From contig CAVOZC010000019.1 of the NCBI GenBank assembly GCA_963700865.1, forward strand, positions 62,001 to 126,000: a stretch of 64,000 nt of DNA, in the 5' to 3' direction. Source of the DNA: CAVOGJ01 sp963700865. Its GTDB lineage: Bacteria > Planctomycetota > Planctomycetia > Pirellulales > Pirellulaceae. The notes beneath the pieces are model-generated. The model was given only the letters and a program-made list of their open reading frames with translations. It was not told the DNA's origin and made no database searches. This document shows positions 38,864 to 47,488 of this stretch, one piece after another. A program made the position numbers and the translations under genes. Positions within the stretch are counted from its first letter, which is position 1, and each line of letters begins with the position of its first letter.

Positions 38864-40933
38864 CTACAACAGCCACTGCGACTGTAGATACTCGATCAAC
38901 TCGTGAAACAGCACGTAACCGACGGGCTGCCGGCCGCAGTGTACGCGGACGCTGACTTCGGTGCCCGGTAGGCGATCGACCGTGATGTCTTCCTTCTCGA
39001 TGTCGACGACCATCAAAACGGAATGGCCATATTCCTCGTGCAGCTCCGCCGCGTCGTGAATATTGGTTTCCAGGAGATAGCCTTGCAGCTTATTTTCCGG
39101 ATCGCTCTTGAGAATGTACTCGACGTCCAATTTCCGAATCGGCTGTCCGTTCACGTTCATCGTGGGCGCGGTCTTCAAGGCCTCGGCGATGTGGCCCATA
39201 TTGTCCTCTTCCATGTTCACTTCCAGGGCCCAGGTGCCACCCAGGTTGGCGACGACCATGAGCGTGTTGGCCGTCGTCAAGGAGCGGCCCATCAGTTGGC
39301 GTCTCACCTCAAAGGGTTTGACGATCTGACCGGCGATGGGGCTGCGAATGATCAATTCCTCTTGATTCTTCGTCTGGATTTCCAGATCGGCCAGTAGCGA
39401 GTTGATGGTAATGGCCAGCCGCGAGGCCTCCTGCTCGGCTCGCAGACGATCACCTTCCTCCAAATTGGGATTAAGCCGCTGCTTGTCGGCGATCTTTTTC
39501 CGGGTGCGGGCAATGTCGAGTTCACCCTCGATGCGGGCGAGTTCCGATTGGATCTGGGTGTTCTCCAGCTCAACCAGTGGCTCTCCCTCCGCCACGATAT
39601 CCCCCTCTTCATGCAAGACCTTGATCACCTTTCCGTCGACTCCCGGAAAGACGAATCGGCGGTCCTGTGGTTGCAGCTTGCCCTTGGCCTTCATGTCAAA
39701 ATCCCAGGGGACCAACGCCAGGCTGGCGATCACCGCGATTACGGCCGCCAGCACGGCCAGTGTCTTGGGAAGGGTACGAGCCCGGATCACCCAGCCCATG
39801 TTGCCCAGCGTCCGCCAGAGGGGCATCAGGAACAGGCTGTTGTGTTCGACGGCATTCGAGAGGGCTCGGGCACTATGTTCGCTAACCAGCTCCACCCCCT
39901 TCGCGAATTCGGCCGGCGCCCGGCTATCTTCAATCTGCTCGACGATCAGGCAACCAACCACCTCATCTTTCTCTTCCTGCAGACGCTTGGCTTCATCCCC
40001 GTCGGGGACGTAGTCGGATGGTTTGAAAAGAGGCAGCACGGCGACCGTCTTGGTGTGCGTCTCATCCACGTAGTCATGGATGGCGTCCTCGATCTGCGGA
40101 GGCAAATCGGTGGTGTCCCCGGTGTACCAGAGCGGCTCGCCACTCCGCATCACGGCTGTCGCCAGCTTGCCCAGCAAGAGGACCGAGTTCGCCCGCGTGT
40201 CCATGGTGTCCTGGCCGCTGACGGCTTCAATCACGCACTTCCGGCCCTTCCGCAAAGCCACACTGACGCGATCACAGCCAATCAGCCGCCGTCCCTCGTT
40301 GGCGATCGTATACGCCGTGGTCCGTGGATCGAGACTCTCATGCACGCCGCGGGAAAAGCGATCGACTTGCGAGAACAAATCCTGCCAATCGGTCAGTTCC
40401 TGCAATCGCCGTCCGCGAAGGTAGTCCCCCACATGTTGGCACATCTCGACCAGAAACCGCAGATAGCCACGCTGACTGGCCGGGCCACTCGTGGGTCGCT
40501 GAAAGATCTCGACGACCCCCACCGCTTTTTCGTCATCGAGGATGGGCGAGAGGACGAGTAAATACTGCGTCGGATTGCCCGCTTCCTCATCGCCGCCCGC
40601 CCCGGAATACGGGGGAACCAGCATCTGCTCCTTCGTCTGCAGCACCTTGTAGAGCAATTTCGCGTGTCGCGCCCGATCGTCTCCCTCGTCCTCCGGGAAC
40701 GTCTGACGCAGGTTGATCTGATAAGCCAGCTCCAGCCCCGCGCCCTGTCGGGCCGTCCAGACGGCGCCGCCCACGGCGGCCAACGCGGAAATCACGCGTT
40801 GCAAAAACTCACCATAGTAGATCGTGGGGTCCACATCTTGCCGAGTCAGCGCGGCGATCTCGGTAACGATATTGCGGATCTGCCGTTTCGTTTCCTCAAC
40901 CGCTTGCGGATTGACAGGTTGATCAGTCGACAT
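38864..40933 (-). CDS. GAF/HlyD fusion adaptor protein (second copy)
   Basis: A 689-residue protein with the same design as the protein at 29271-31127. Two GAF-like domains occupy residues about 25-170 and 190-360 (YLLVLSPILDDEKAVGVVEI, TIANEGRRLIGCDRVSVALR, EEKDEVVGCLIVEQIEDS). A membrane helix follows (TLAVLAAVIAVIASLALVPW). The HlyD region then has lipoyl halves VFPGVDGKVIKVLHEEGDIV and IRSPIAGQIVKPFEVRRQLM, a hairpin (RIEGELDIARTRKKIADKQR), and a barrel ending YVLFHELIEYLQSQWLL. The cytoplasmic sensor head joined to a periplasmic adaptor suggests ligand-gated transport. It follows the SecA-like gene by about 70 bases on the same strand, so the order secA-like, GAF-HlyD, HlyD, M50-HlyD looks like one operon. 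Confidence 0.87.
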   Translation of the reverse strand: MSTDQPVNPQAVEETKRQIRNIVTEIAALTRQDVDPTIYYGEFLQRVISALAAVGGAVWTARQGAGLELAYQINLRQTFPEDEGDDRARHAKLLYKVLQTKEQMLVPPYSGAGGDEEAGNPTQYLLVLSPILDDEKAVGVVEIFQRPTSGPASQRGYLRFLVEMCQHVGDYLRGRRLQELTDWQDLFSQVDRFSRGVHESLDPRTTAYTIANEGRRLIGCDRVSVALRKGRKCVIEAVSGQDTMDTRANSVLLLGKLATAVMRSGEPLWYTGDTTDLPPQIEDAIHDYVDETHTKTVAVLPLFKPSDYVPDGDEAKRLQEEKDEVVGCLIVEQIEDSRAPAEFAKGVELVSEHSARALSNAVEHNSLFLMPLWRTLGNMGWVIRARTLPKTLAVLAAVIAVIASLALVPWDFDMKAKGKLQPQDRRFVFPGVDGKVIKVLHEEGDIVAEGEPLVELENTQIQSELARIEGELDIARTRKKIADKQRLNPNLEEGDRLRAEQEASRLAITINSLLADLEIQTKNQEELIIRSPIAGQIVKPFEVRRQLMGRSLTTANTLMVVANLGGTWALEVNMEEDNMGHIAEALKTAPTMNVNGQPIRKLDVEYILKSDPENKLQGYLLETNIHDAAELHEEYGHSVLMVVDIEKEDITVDRLPGTEVSVRVHCGRQPVGYVLFHELIEYLQSQWLL

Positions 40934-41006
40934 GCCTTACTTCTCACTCTTTCCAGGGCCAGCGTATCCGCTTGCTCAGCAATCTTCGTGCCATGACCGA
41001 CGCCGT

Positions 41007-43045
41007 TTATTGGTCGGGCATGTCCAGGTATGGGTCCTGCCCCATTTCGACGTGCATCTTCTTTCGGTGTTTCTCGTGGTACAGCAGTACGCGACGTCCA
41101 CGAAAGTGTCTTTTTTCGATCTTTCGTTGGGCTCGCCGGAAGAGCCGCGAGGAAACTCCGACGCGGCCCTGGGCATCGCCCCGCACGTTCGCCGCCATCT
41201 TTTCCGCCTTGGCGGGACTGAACGCCAGCGACAGGATCTCATCGTCCATGGCCAGATACTGCTGGAACGTGCCCGGGTCCCCCTGACGACCGCAGCGGCC
41301 CGCCAATTGCCGGTCGATCCGGGCGGAATCGTGGACTTCGGTGCCGATGACGCACAGGCCGCCCAAATCCGCCACACCCGCTCCCAATTTGATGTCGGTT
41401 CCGCGGCCCGCCATGTTGGTCGCCACGGTGACGTGAGCGTGTTGCCCCGCGGCCGCCACGATCTCGGCTTCGGCCGCGATATGCCGCGCATTGAGAACGG
41501 CGTGCTGGATGCCCGCCTCGGTCAAGTGCTCCGATAGTCGTTCCGACTTGTCGATCGAGCGCGTGCCGATCAGCACGGGCCGACCGATCTCGTGCATCTG
41601 GACCACCGCCTGGGCGATCGCCCGCCATTTGTCCTCGGAGGTCGCGTAGACCAGATCGGGCAGCCGGGTCCGTCGCACGGGGCGATTGGTGGGGACCGAC
41701 ACCACGGGTGTCGTGTAGATCTTTTTTAGCTCACGAGCCGACGTCGCGGCCGTGCCGGTCATCCCGCACAGGTGCTTATAGCGGCGAAACAGATCCTGAA
41801 TGGTGACGCGCGGCATGCCCCGTTTCCACGGTCACTTCGATCCCTTCCTTTGCCTCGACCGCCTGATGAATTCCGCCGCTCCATTTTCGGCCCTCGGCCA
41901 TCCGCCCCGTAAATTCATCGACGATGACGATTTCGCCTTCATGAATGACATACTGGCGATGATTGTGAAATTCTCGCGCCACCTTGATGGACCGTTCCAC
42001 ATACTGATAGATATCGACCAGTCCCACCGGACCCATTTCCTCGGGCTTGGGAATCGTGCGTGCGAGCTGTCGTCCGGTGAAGGTCAGCTCGCAAGTTTTC
42101 TTTTCGTGATCGTAGTCGTAGTGCTCGTCTTCCTTGAACTCCGCCGCGGCATACGCGGCCCAACGGAAACAGGCCACGGCCCGCTGCTGGGCCTCTCCCG
42201 GAATCGCACTGATAATCAGCGGTGTCCGCGCTTCATCGATCAGGATGCTGTCGGCTTCGTCTACCAGGCAGAAGTGCATCCCTCGCTGCACGGGCCGTTC
42301 CGACTCGTCCCCCCGCGCCGGCGAACGCATTCACGCTCGGTGCCCCGTCGGCCGACGATTCGCCCAGGCGGCGAATGAGCAGACGATCGCGGAGGAAATC
42401 AAAGCCAAACTCCTTGGCCGTCCCGTAGGTAATGTCGCAGCCGTAGGCCACGCGGCGCTGCTCCTGGTTCATCTCGGTCTGGATGGCGCCAATCGACATG
42501 CCCAACATGCGATAGACCGGTGCCATCAGGTCCGCGTCGCGCTTGGCCAGATAATCGTTGACCGTTGCCAGATGCGCTCCCTTGCCGACCAGAGCCCGCA
42601 GGTACATCGGCAAAGTCGCGGTCAGCGTCTTGCCTTCCCCCGTTTCCATCTCGGCGATACAGCCGTGATACATGGCGATGCCGCCCAACATCTGCACGTC
42701 GAAGTGACGCATGTTGAGGCTTCGCCGAGCCGCCTCGCGGACCAGTGCGAAGGCCTCGCCCAATAACCGATCCAGACTCTCCCCGCTCCGCGCCCGGTAA
42801 CGCAGCGACAGACTCTGCTTCCTGAGCTGATAATCCTGCAGCGCTTCCAGTTTCGGTTCCCAACCCGCGATCTCCGGAATCCGTTTCCGGAAACGGGGTA
42901 GTTGGGGGACGAGTGGTATCGCGGGGATGCGATGTACGACCGGAGCCGGACCTTCCACCAGCGATTCGCTGGCGCGGCTCGACGGTCGATCGTCCTTCAG
43001 GGCAAGCCGAGTCGGCTCGTCGCTCGTGGGAACGGTTTGGCTCAT
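41007..43045 (-). CDS. secA: Shortened SecA-family ATPase, frames disrupted
   Basis: A SecA-type translocation ATPase read across three frames with slips near 42325 (in a run of six C) and 41815. It contains nucleotide-binding domain 1 (HFDVQMLGGIAMYHG, Walker A AEMETGEGKTLTATLPMY, VNDYLAKRDADLM, DITYGTAKEFGFDFLRD), the DEAD region VDEADSILIDEARTPLIIS, preprotein cross-linking strands, and VIVDEFTGRMAEGRKWSGG. Nucleotide-binding domain 2 follows (LCGMTGTAATSARELKKIY, VLIGTRSIDKSERL, VTVATNMAGRGTDIKLG, RIDRQLAGRCGRQGDPGTF). The protein ends about 75 residues later, after a stub of the helical scaffold, and lacks the wing and the zinc-binding tail. About 680 residues instead of about 850-900. 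It heads the HlyD/M50 operon, so it is probably a specialised SecA rather than the housekeeping one. Confidence 0.85.
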
Positions 43046-43454
43046 GAGGCTTGATAACTTGACAAGTTGGGAATACGTCCGAGATGCGAACCGCCACGCC
43101 GACCCGACCCATCTAGGCTCGTGATCGGGCGCATGACTCTGGCTTCGACCAACGATTTCCGCTAGCTGTGCATTATATCGAGTTCCGCGGAAAGTGGGTG
43201 CTTCCCGTCATCTGCGGAGGCGCCTGGGCGGACTTTTTTGGGCGGCGATCAAGCAGGAACGCTGCAAATCGTATCAACCGGACATTCGTTAAACCGAACC
43301 GAATCCGACCGAATGCGGGCCGTGCGGGGCCCAATGGGTGCGAATGTCCCGACTCGCGTGCCGCCTGAGCCTTGCGTCTCGCGGGCCGCCTGACACAATA
43401 TTTTGCAGCGTTCTTCGCCAACGGCTGCATCGGTCACCATCTCGGAGTCTGGCT
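43046..43454. other. Divergent intergenic region upstream of the SecA-like operon
   Basis: About 410 bases between the SecA-like gene and the kinase-like gene, which point away from each other, so promoters for both must lie here. I could not assign sigma sites with confidence. A short purine-rich run with repeated CCGAAYC words (AAACCGAACCGAATCCGACC at about 43291-43310) is visible; its meaning is unknown. No gene seen. Confidence 0.35.
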
Positions 43455-43877
43455 GTGAAAGAGATCAAGGATACCGTGCGATCTCTCGTCCGCATCGCCT
43501 ACGACGGGTCGGTACACAAGACGTTTTACGGCACCAACCGGGAGCAACGCTATGCGACCGAGGTCCGCGTGCTGAAACACCTGGAGGCGGCTGGCTGCGA
43601 TTTTGTGCCCAAGGTGATCGAATGTGATGACAGCAAACTCTATCTCGTCACCACCAATTGCGGCCAGATGGTGGAGCGGTTGAGCGAAGAGAAGCAGCAG
43701 TCGCTGTACGATGAACTCGAGGAGTATGGAGTGCGTCACGGCGATCAGGCTCTCCGCAACATCACCTACGATTCAAGGCGAGGACGCTTCTGCGTGATCG
43801 ATTTTGAATTGGCCGAGATCCTTGGCGATCCCCAGCCGCCCGCGTCGCAGGATCCCCCATGTCCCGCCGACCCTTAA
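43455..43877 (+). CDS. Small kinase-like protein
   Basis: A 140-residue protein from GTG 43455, eight bases after GGAG. It keeps only a core of the protein-kinase/aminoglycoside-phosphotransferase fold: VHKTFYGTNREQRYATEVRV at the front, a hinge LYLVTTNCGQMVERL, a catalytic-loop-like VRHGDQALRNITYD and the metal motif VIDFELAEILG. The HGD...N plus DFE combination is that of RIO/Bud32- or Lps-core-kinase-like small kinases. It overlaps the next gene (HAD hydrolase) by 19 bases, so both are likely co-translated. Role unknown; possible modification of lipopolysaccharide core given lpxD and lpxI downstream. Confidence 0.65.
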   Translation: MKEIKDTVRSLVRIAYDGSVHKTFYGTNREQRYATEVRVLKHLEAAGCDFVPKVIECDDSKLYLVTTNCGQMVERLSEEKQQSLYDELEEYGVRHGDQALRNITYDSRRGRFCVIDFELAEILGDPQPPASQDPPCPADP

Positions 43878-44494
43878 CCGAGATTGCGATTCCCCAGGGC
43901 GTGCGGTGGATCGTCCTCGACGCCGTCGGAACGCTCATCCGACCCCGCGAGTCGGTGGCCCAGGTCTATCGACAGCTGGGATTGGATCATGGGCTGGACC
44001 TGGCCGAGTCGCTGATCGCGACGCGATTTTCCGCCGCCATCTCCCAGGCCGACTGGTCCGTCGCCTCCCACGAAGGACAGCGGCAGGCCTGGCATGCCAT
44101 CGTGCAGTCTGTCTTTGTGGAAGCGGGGGCCACCACGCTGCCCGCCCTCTTCGAAGCCTTGTGGGATCGGTTTGCCCAGCCCTCGGCGTGGCGGGTGTTC
44201 GACGATGTCCCGCCCGCCCTGCGGCAATGGGAAAAGGCCGGCTATGCGCTGGCCATCGCCTCCAATTTTGATCATCGGATGCCCGGGGTAGTGGCCGGAT
44301 TGCCCGAATTACAACCCTGCCAACAACTTTTCTGGTCCTCGGGTGTCGGCGTTGCCAAACCCGACGTACGGTTCTTTCGGCACATCGAGACTCAGTTAAA
44401 GGCCACACCCGCGGAACTGCTCATGATCGGCGACACGCACGAAATGGACATTCTGGGGGCCCGCGGTGCCGGCTGGCATGCCGAGCCGGTCTGA
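43859..44494 (+). CDS. HAD-family hydrolase (variant motif I)
   Basis: A 211-residue HAD hydrolase. Motif I reads VLDAVGTLI, with valine in the second-position DxD aspartate region, as in the HDHD3-like subgroup. Motif II is LAIASNFDHRM and motifs III/IV are VGVAKPDVRFFRHI with LLMIGDTHEMDILGARGAGW. An all-helical cap lies between motifs I and II. It probably removes phosphate from a small metabolite; if the second Asp is truly replaced, the activity may be altered. It starts inside the end of the kinase-like gene and precedes lpxD by about 160 bases. Confidence 0.85.
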   Translation: MSRRPLTEIAIPQGVRWIVLDAVGTLIRPRESVAQVYRQLGLDHGLDLAESLIATRFSAAISQADWSVASHEGQRQAWHAIVQSVFVEAGATTLPALFEALWDRFAQPSAWRVFDDVPPALRQWEKAGYALAIASNFDHRMPGVVAGLPELQPCQQLFWSSGVGVAKPDVRFFRHIETQLKATPAELLMIGDTHEMDILGARGAGWHAEPV

Positions 44495-44654
44495 TTCGGC
44501 CGCGCGGCAAGCTGAGCACCGACGTGACCTTGGCCTTGCCATCATTGGCAGCGATCGATACTATCCGCCGAGTTCCCGCGAAAACGGAATGGCTGGGAAC
44601 GAACGACCGCGGCGCTACGTACGCCTCTCATCTGCTGGAAAGGAACCCGCCCCG

Positions 44655-45755
44655 ATGTCCGTGCGCTTGGCGGCTTTGGCCGAACTCGTGGGAGGTGAAC
44701 TTACCGGTGACGGACAGCTTGAAATCCAGGGGGCCGCCACCATTCGTGATGCTCGGCCTGGGGAAATCACGCTGGCCGATGACATCGGTTATCTCGAGCC
44801 TCTGCGGGGTTGTGCGGCAACGGCAGCCGTCGTGTCGCCCGATGTGCGGCAGAGCGACGTGCCGGGTCCAATTTCACTCATCACGGTCCCTAATGCGCGG
44901 CAGGCATTCGCGACGATCGTCAAGATGTTCGGCCCGCAGCGTGAAACCAGTTGCGCCGGCATCAGCCCGGCGGCCACGATCAGCCCGACGGCGAGCATCG
45001 CCTCGGACGTGACCATTCTGCCCGGCTGTTTCGTCGGCGATGACGTCGTGATTGAATCCGGCTGTATCATCCACGCCAATGTCACCATCATGGCAGGATC
45101 ACGGATCGGGCCCAATTGCACGCTCTTTCCCGCCGCGGTGCTCTACGAAGAAACCCAGTTGGGCCAAGGCGTGATCGTGCATGCCCACGCCGTGCTGGGC
45201 GCCTACGGTTTTGGCTATGAAATGCAGCAGGGGCGTCACGTCCTGTCGGCCCAACTGGGCAAGGTCGTCATCGGCGATTTCGTCGAGATTGGCGCCGGCA
45301 CGACCATTGATCGAGGCACGTTCGGCGCCACGACGATCGGTGAGGGGACCAAGATCGACAATCAAGTCATGATTGGTCACAACTGCCGCATCGGCCGCCA
45401 CAATCTGCTCTGCGCCCATGTGGGGATCGCCGGCAGTTGCACGACCGGCGACTACGTGGTGATGGCGGGTCAAGTCGGACTGCGGGATCATGTCGACATC
45501 GCGGATCAAGTCATGATTGGAGCCCAGTCGGGTGTCAGCGAGTCGCTGACCGAAGCCGGTAAGTACCTGGGCAGTCCGGCGGTGCCGCTGCGACAAGAGA
45601 TTCAGTGCCTGATGGCGCGACAGAAACTTCCCGAGTTGCGGAAGGAAGTGCGGCGGCTGGAAAAGCAGCTCGCCGAGATGAGCAACAAGCTGGAACGGAC
45701 CGCCGCGCAGCCCCCGAGTCCGTCGGCCGTCGGGGATCAATCCGATGCCGCCTGA
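44655..45755 (+). CDS. lpxD: UDP-3-O-acylglucosamine N-acyltransferase LpxD
   Basis: Third step of lipid A synthesis: transfer of an acyl chain from acyl-ACP to UDP-3-O-acylglucosamine in the cytoplasm. The 366-residue protein has an N-terminal uridine-binding domain (VRLAALAELVGGELTGDGQL, ARPGEITLADDIGYLEPL), then a left-handed beta-helix of hexapeptide repeats (ISPTASIASDVTILPGCFVG to IADQVMIGAQSGVSESL). The catalytic histidine region is VMIGHNCRIGRHN, and the coiled-coil C-terminus LPELRKEVRRLEKQLAEM is longer than in E. coli. ATG 44655 follows AAAGGAA; upstream in-frame codons are non-coding. lpxI lies about 200 bases downstream. Confidence 0.95.
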   Translation: MSVRLAALAELVGGELTGDGQLEIQGAATIRDARPGEITLADDIGYLEPLRGCAATAAVVSPDVRQSDVPGPISLITVPNARQAFATIVKMFGPQRETSCAGISPAATISPTASIASDVTILPGCFVGDDVVIESGCIIHANVTIMAGSRIGPNCTLFPAAVLYEETQLGQGVIVHAHAVLGAYGFGYEMQQGRHVLSAQLGKVVIGDFVEIGAGTTIDRGTFGATTIGEGTKIDNQVMIGHNCRIGRHNLLCAHVGIAGSCTTGDYVVMAGQVGLRDHVDIADQVMIGAQSGVSESLTEAGKYLGSPAVPLRQEIQCLMARQKLPELRKEVRRLEKQLAEMSNKLERTAAQPPSPSAVGDQSDAA

Positions 45756-45953
45756 CCGCAGGGTTGCTGGTAGCCGAAGTCGCCAGACTTTGGACGTTTT
45801 AAGTTGGACGCATCCAATCACGGGCAGGATGCGGAAACGACAAAATCAATGGTCACCATGCACTTCCCCCTCATTGAGATACGGCAGATAGAACCGGGAA
45901 TTGAGTGCTCGCCGTTTTGACAGGGTGGAAGCCCCTCCCAGGTTGGTTGCGCG
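45756..45953. repeat. Half copy of the dispersed GTAGCCG motif after lpxD
   Basis: Within the 198-base lpxD-lpxI gap, GTAGCCGAAGTCGCCAGACT at about 45772-45791 repeats the left arm of the motif at 11582 and the outer arms at 24917-25203. The matching right arm was not found here. No gene otherwise. Confidence 0.5.
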
Positions 45954-46961
45954 ATGAAAACCAAAGCCCGCGTGACGTCGGAAAAACCGTTCATGACCAG
46001 CGAACCCCATTCACCAACGGCCATGCAATCACATTCCGCAACGACCCCCGCGCACCCGACTTTGTCGCCCTGTGGTAAGGGCAAGCTCCCACCCCGCATT
46101 GGTCTGATTGCCGGTTGGGGCCGTTTCCCCTTCGAGGTGGCCCATGCACTGACGAAGGCCGGATCCAGCGTCTATTGCCTGGGCATTGCCGGGCATGTCG
46201 AGCGGTCCATCGCCCGATATTGCGCCGATTTTCAGGTGGCACGACTGACCCGGATGGGTGCCCATATCCGCTATTTTCAACAGCACGACGTGGAAACCGT
46301 AACCATGGCCGGCAAGATCCATAAGATTCTGTTTTTCCAGCGTGGCTTCCTCCTCAACCACTGGCCCGATTGGGAATGCGTGCGGACCTTTTTTCCCCAT
46401 TTCATTACGGGCAGCCGCAACCGCAATGACGATGCCCTGCTGACCGCGGCCGTTGATGGCTATGCCCGGCATGGCCTGCGGATGACGGCGGCCACCGACT
46501 TGTTGCCTAAATTGCTCATCTCACCGGGGCAGCTCAGCGGACCCCGTTTGGGCACCCACCAGCGGCAGGATATCGCCTTTGGCTGGCGATTGGCCAAGCA
46601 GATGGGGGGGCTGGACGTGGGCCAGGCGGTGGCGGTGAAGGGGCGAGCCGTGCTGGCGGTCGAGGCGGTGGAGGGGACGGATGAGTGCATTCGCCGAGCC
46701 GGGATGTTGTGTCCGGCGGGTGGTTTTACGGTGGTCAAGGTGGCCAAACCGCAGCAGGACATGCGGTTTGACGTGCCGACGGTGGGAGTCGGGACGGTAC
46801 AGACGCTGTTGCAGGCGGGCGCCAAGACGCTGGCGGTGGAGGCCGAGAAGACGATTATTGTCGATCAGCCGCAGGTGGTCCGGTTCGCGAACAAGCACGG
46901 CATCTCGATCGTGGCGTTGCGAAGCGAGGAAGCGGTCGGCGAGGTGGCCCCGGCGGCCTGA
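45954..46961 (+). CDS. lpxI: UDP-2,3-diacylglucosamine diphosphatase LpxI
   Basis: Cleaves UDP-2,3-diacylglucosamine to lipid X and UMP, the fourth step of lipid A synthesis in bacteria that lack LpxH. Family marks: N-terminal IGLIAGWGRFPFEVAHALTK, the core VETVTMAGKIHKILFF, and the C-terminal domain KVAKPQQDMRFDVPTVGVGT with VEAEKTIIVDQPQVVRFANK. The frame starts at ATG 45954, but the first 45 residues (rich in Thr, Pro, Ser) do not belong to the family, so a later ATG at codon 14 or 24 is equally likely. It is followed by tRNA-Lys. With lpxD it forms a lipid A segment. Confidence 0.93.
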   Translation: MKTKARVTSEKPFMTSEPHSPTAMQSHSATTPAHPTLSPCGKGKLPPRIGLIAGWGRFPFEVAHALTKAGSSVYCLGIAGHVERSIARYCADFQVARLTRMGAHIRYFQQHDVETVTMAGKIHKILFFQRGFLLNHWPDWECVRTFFPHFITGSRNRNDDALLTAAVDGYARHGLRMTAATDLLPKLLISPGQLSGPRLGTHQRQDIAFGWRLAKQMGGLDVGQAVAVKGRAVLAVEAVEGTDECIRRAGMLCPAGGFTVVKVAKPQQDMRFDVPTVGVGTVQTLLQAGAKTLAVEAEKTIIVDQPQVVRFANKHGISIVALRSEEAVGEVAPAA

Positions 46962-47015
46962 GCGGGATCGGCTTCCCGCCTGTGGGCGGACCGATTGCGG
47001 CATGGGTCCATTAAG

Positions 47016-47088
<73 letters not shown>

Positions 47089-47488
47089 GGCGAAACGCAA
47101 TATTGTAGGCCACCCGCGCGACTTCGCCAGGGTGGGGCGGGCAACGAGCCCCCCCGAGCTTGCTCGGGGGTGAATGAGGTCCTTAGCTAGAACGCCAAGT
47201 GCGCACCTCCTGGGGCCGAGCCAGCGACGTCGCTGCGGGTGCGGGTTCCGAGGCCCACCCCTTTCGGTTTCGGTCTCGGAGAACCGCACTCGAGATCACG
47301 TCCCTGGCTCGACCGCCGGCCTGGGGCGCCGCCGGCGGGTTAGCCACCGACCTGGTTCACCCACGAGCAAGCTCGTGGGGGTCCAGGCGTGTTTACCCAC
47401 GGCCGTGCGAAGAGACGTACCGCCACGTCCTGGCGGCGACCCCATCCGCGTTTCCGGGGGAGATACGGTACGTACGCCGCCGCTCACA
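47089..47488. repeat. Intergenic region with two related palindromes
   Basis: No gene in 400 bases between tRNA-Lys and the end of the transporter gene. Two hairpins share the core GAGC-NN-GCTC: CCCCCGAGC/GCTCGGGGG at 47151-47170 (loop TT) and CCCACGAGC/GCTCGTGGG at 47360-47379 (loop AA). They are flanked by similar GC-rich sequence (CCAGCGACGT, CCACCGACCT), suggesting two diverged copies of one small dispersed repeat. Confidence 0.6.

Noticed and set aside
39548..40561. 337-codon plus-strand frame
   Set aside because: Antisense shadow of the GAF-HlyD gene, which has clear domain motifs and fits the operon.
41800..42378. 192-codon plus-strand frame
   Set aside because: Antisense to the SecA-like gene; the SecA motifs on the other strand are decisive.
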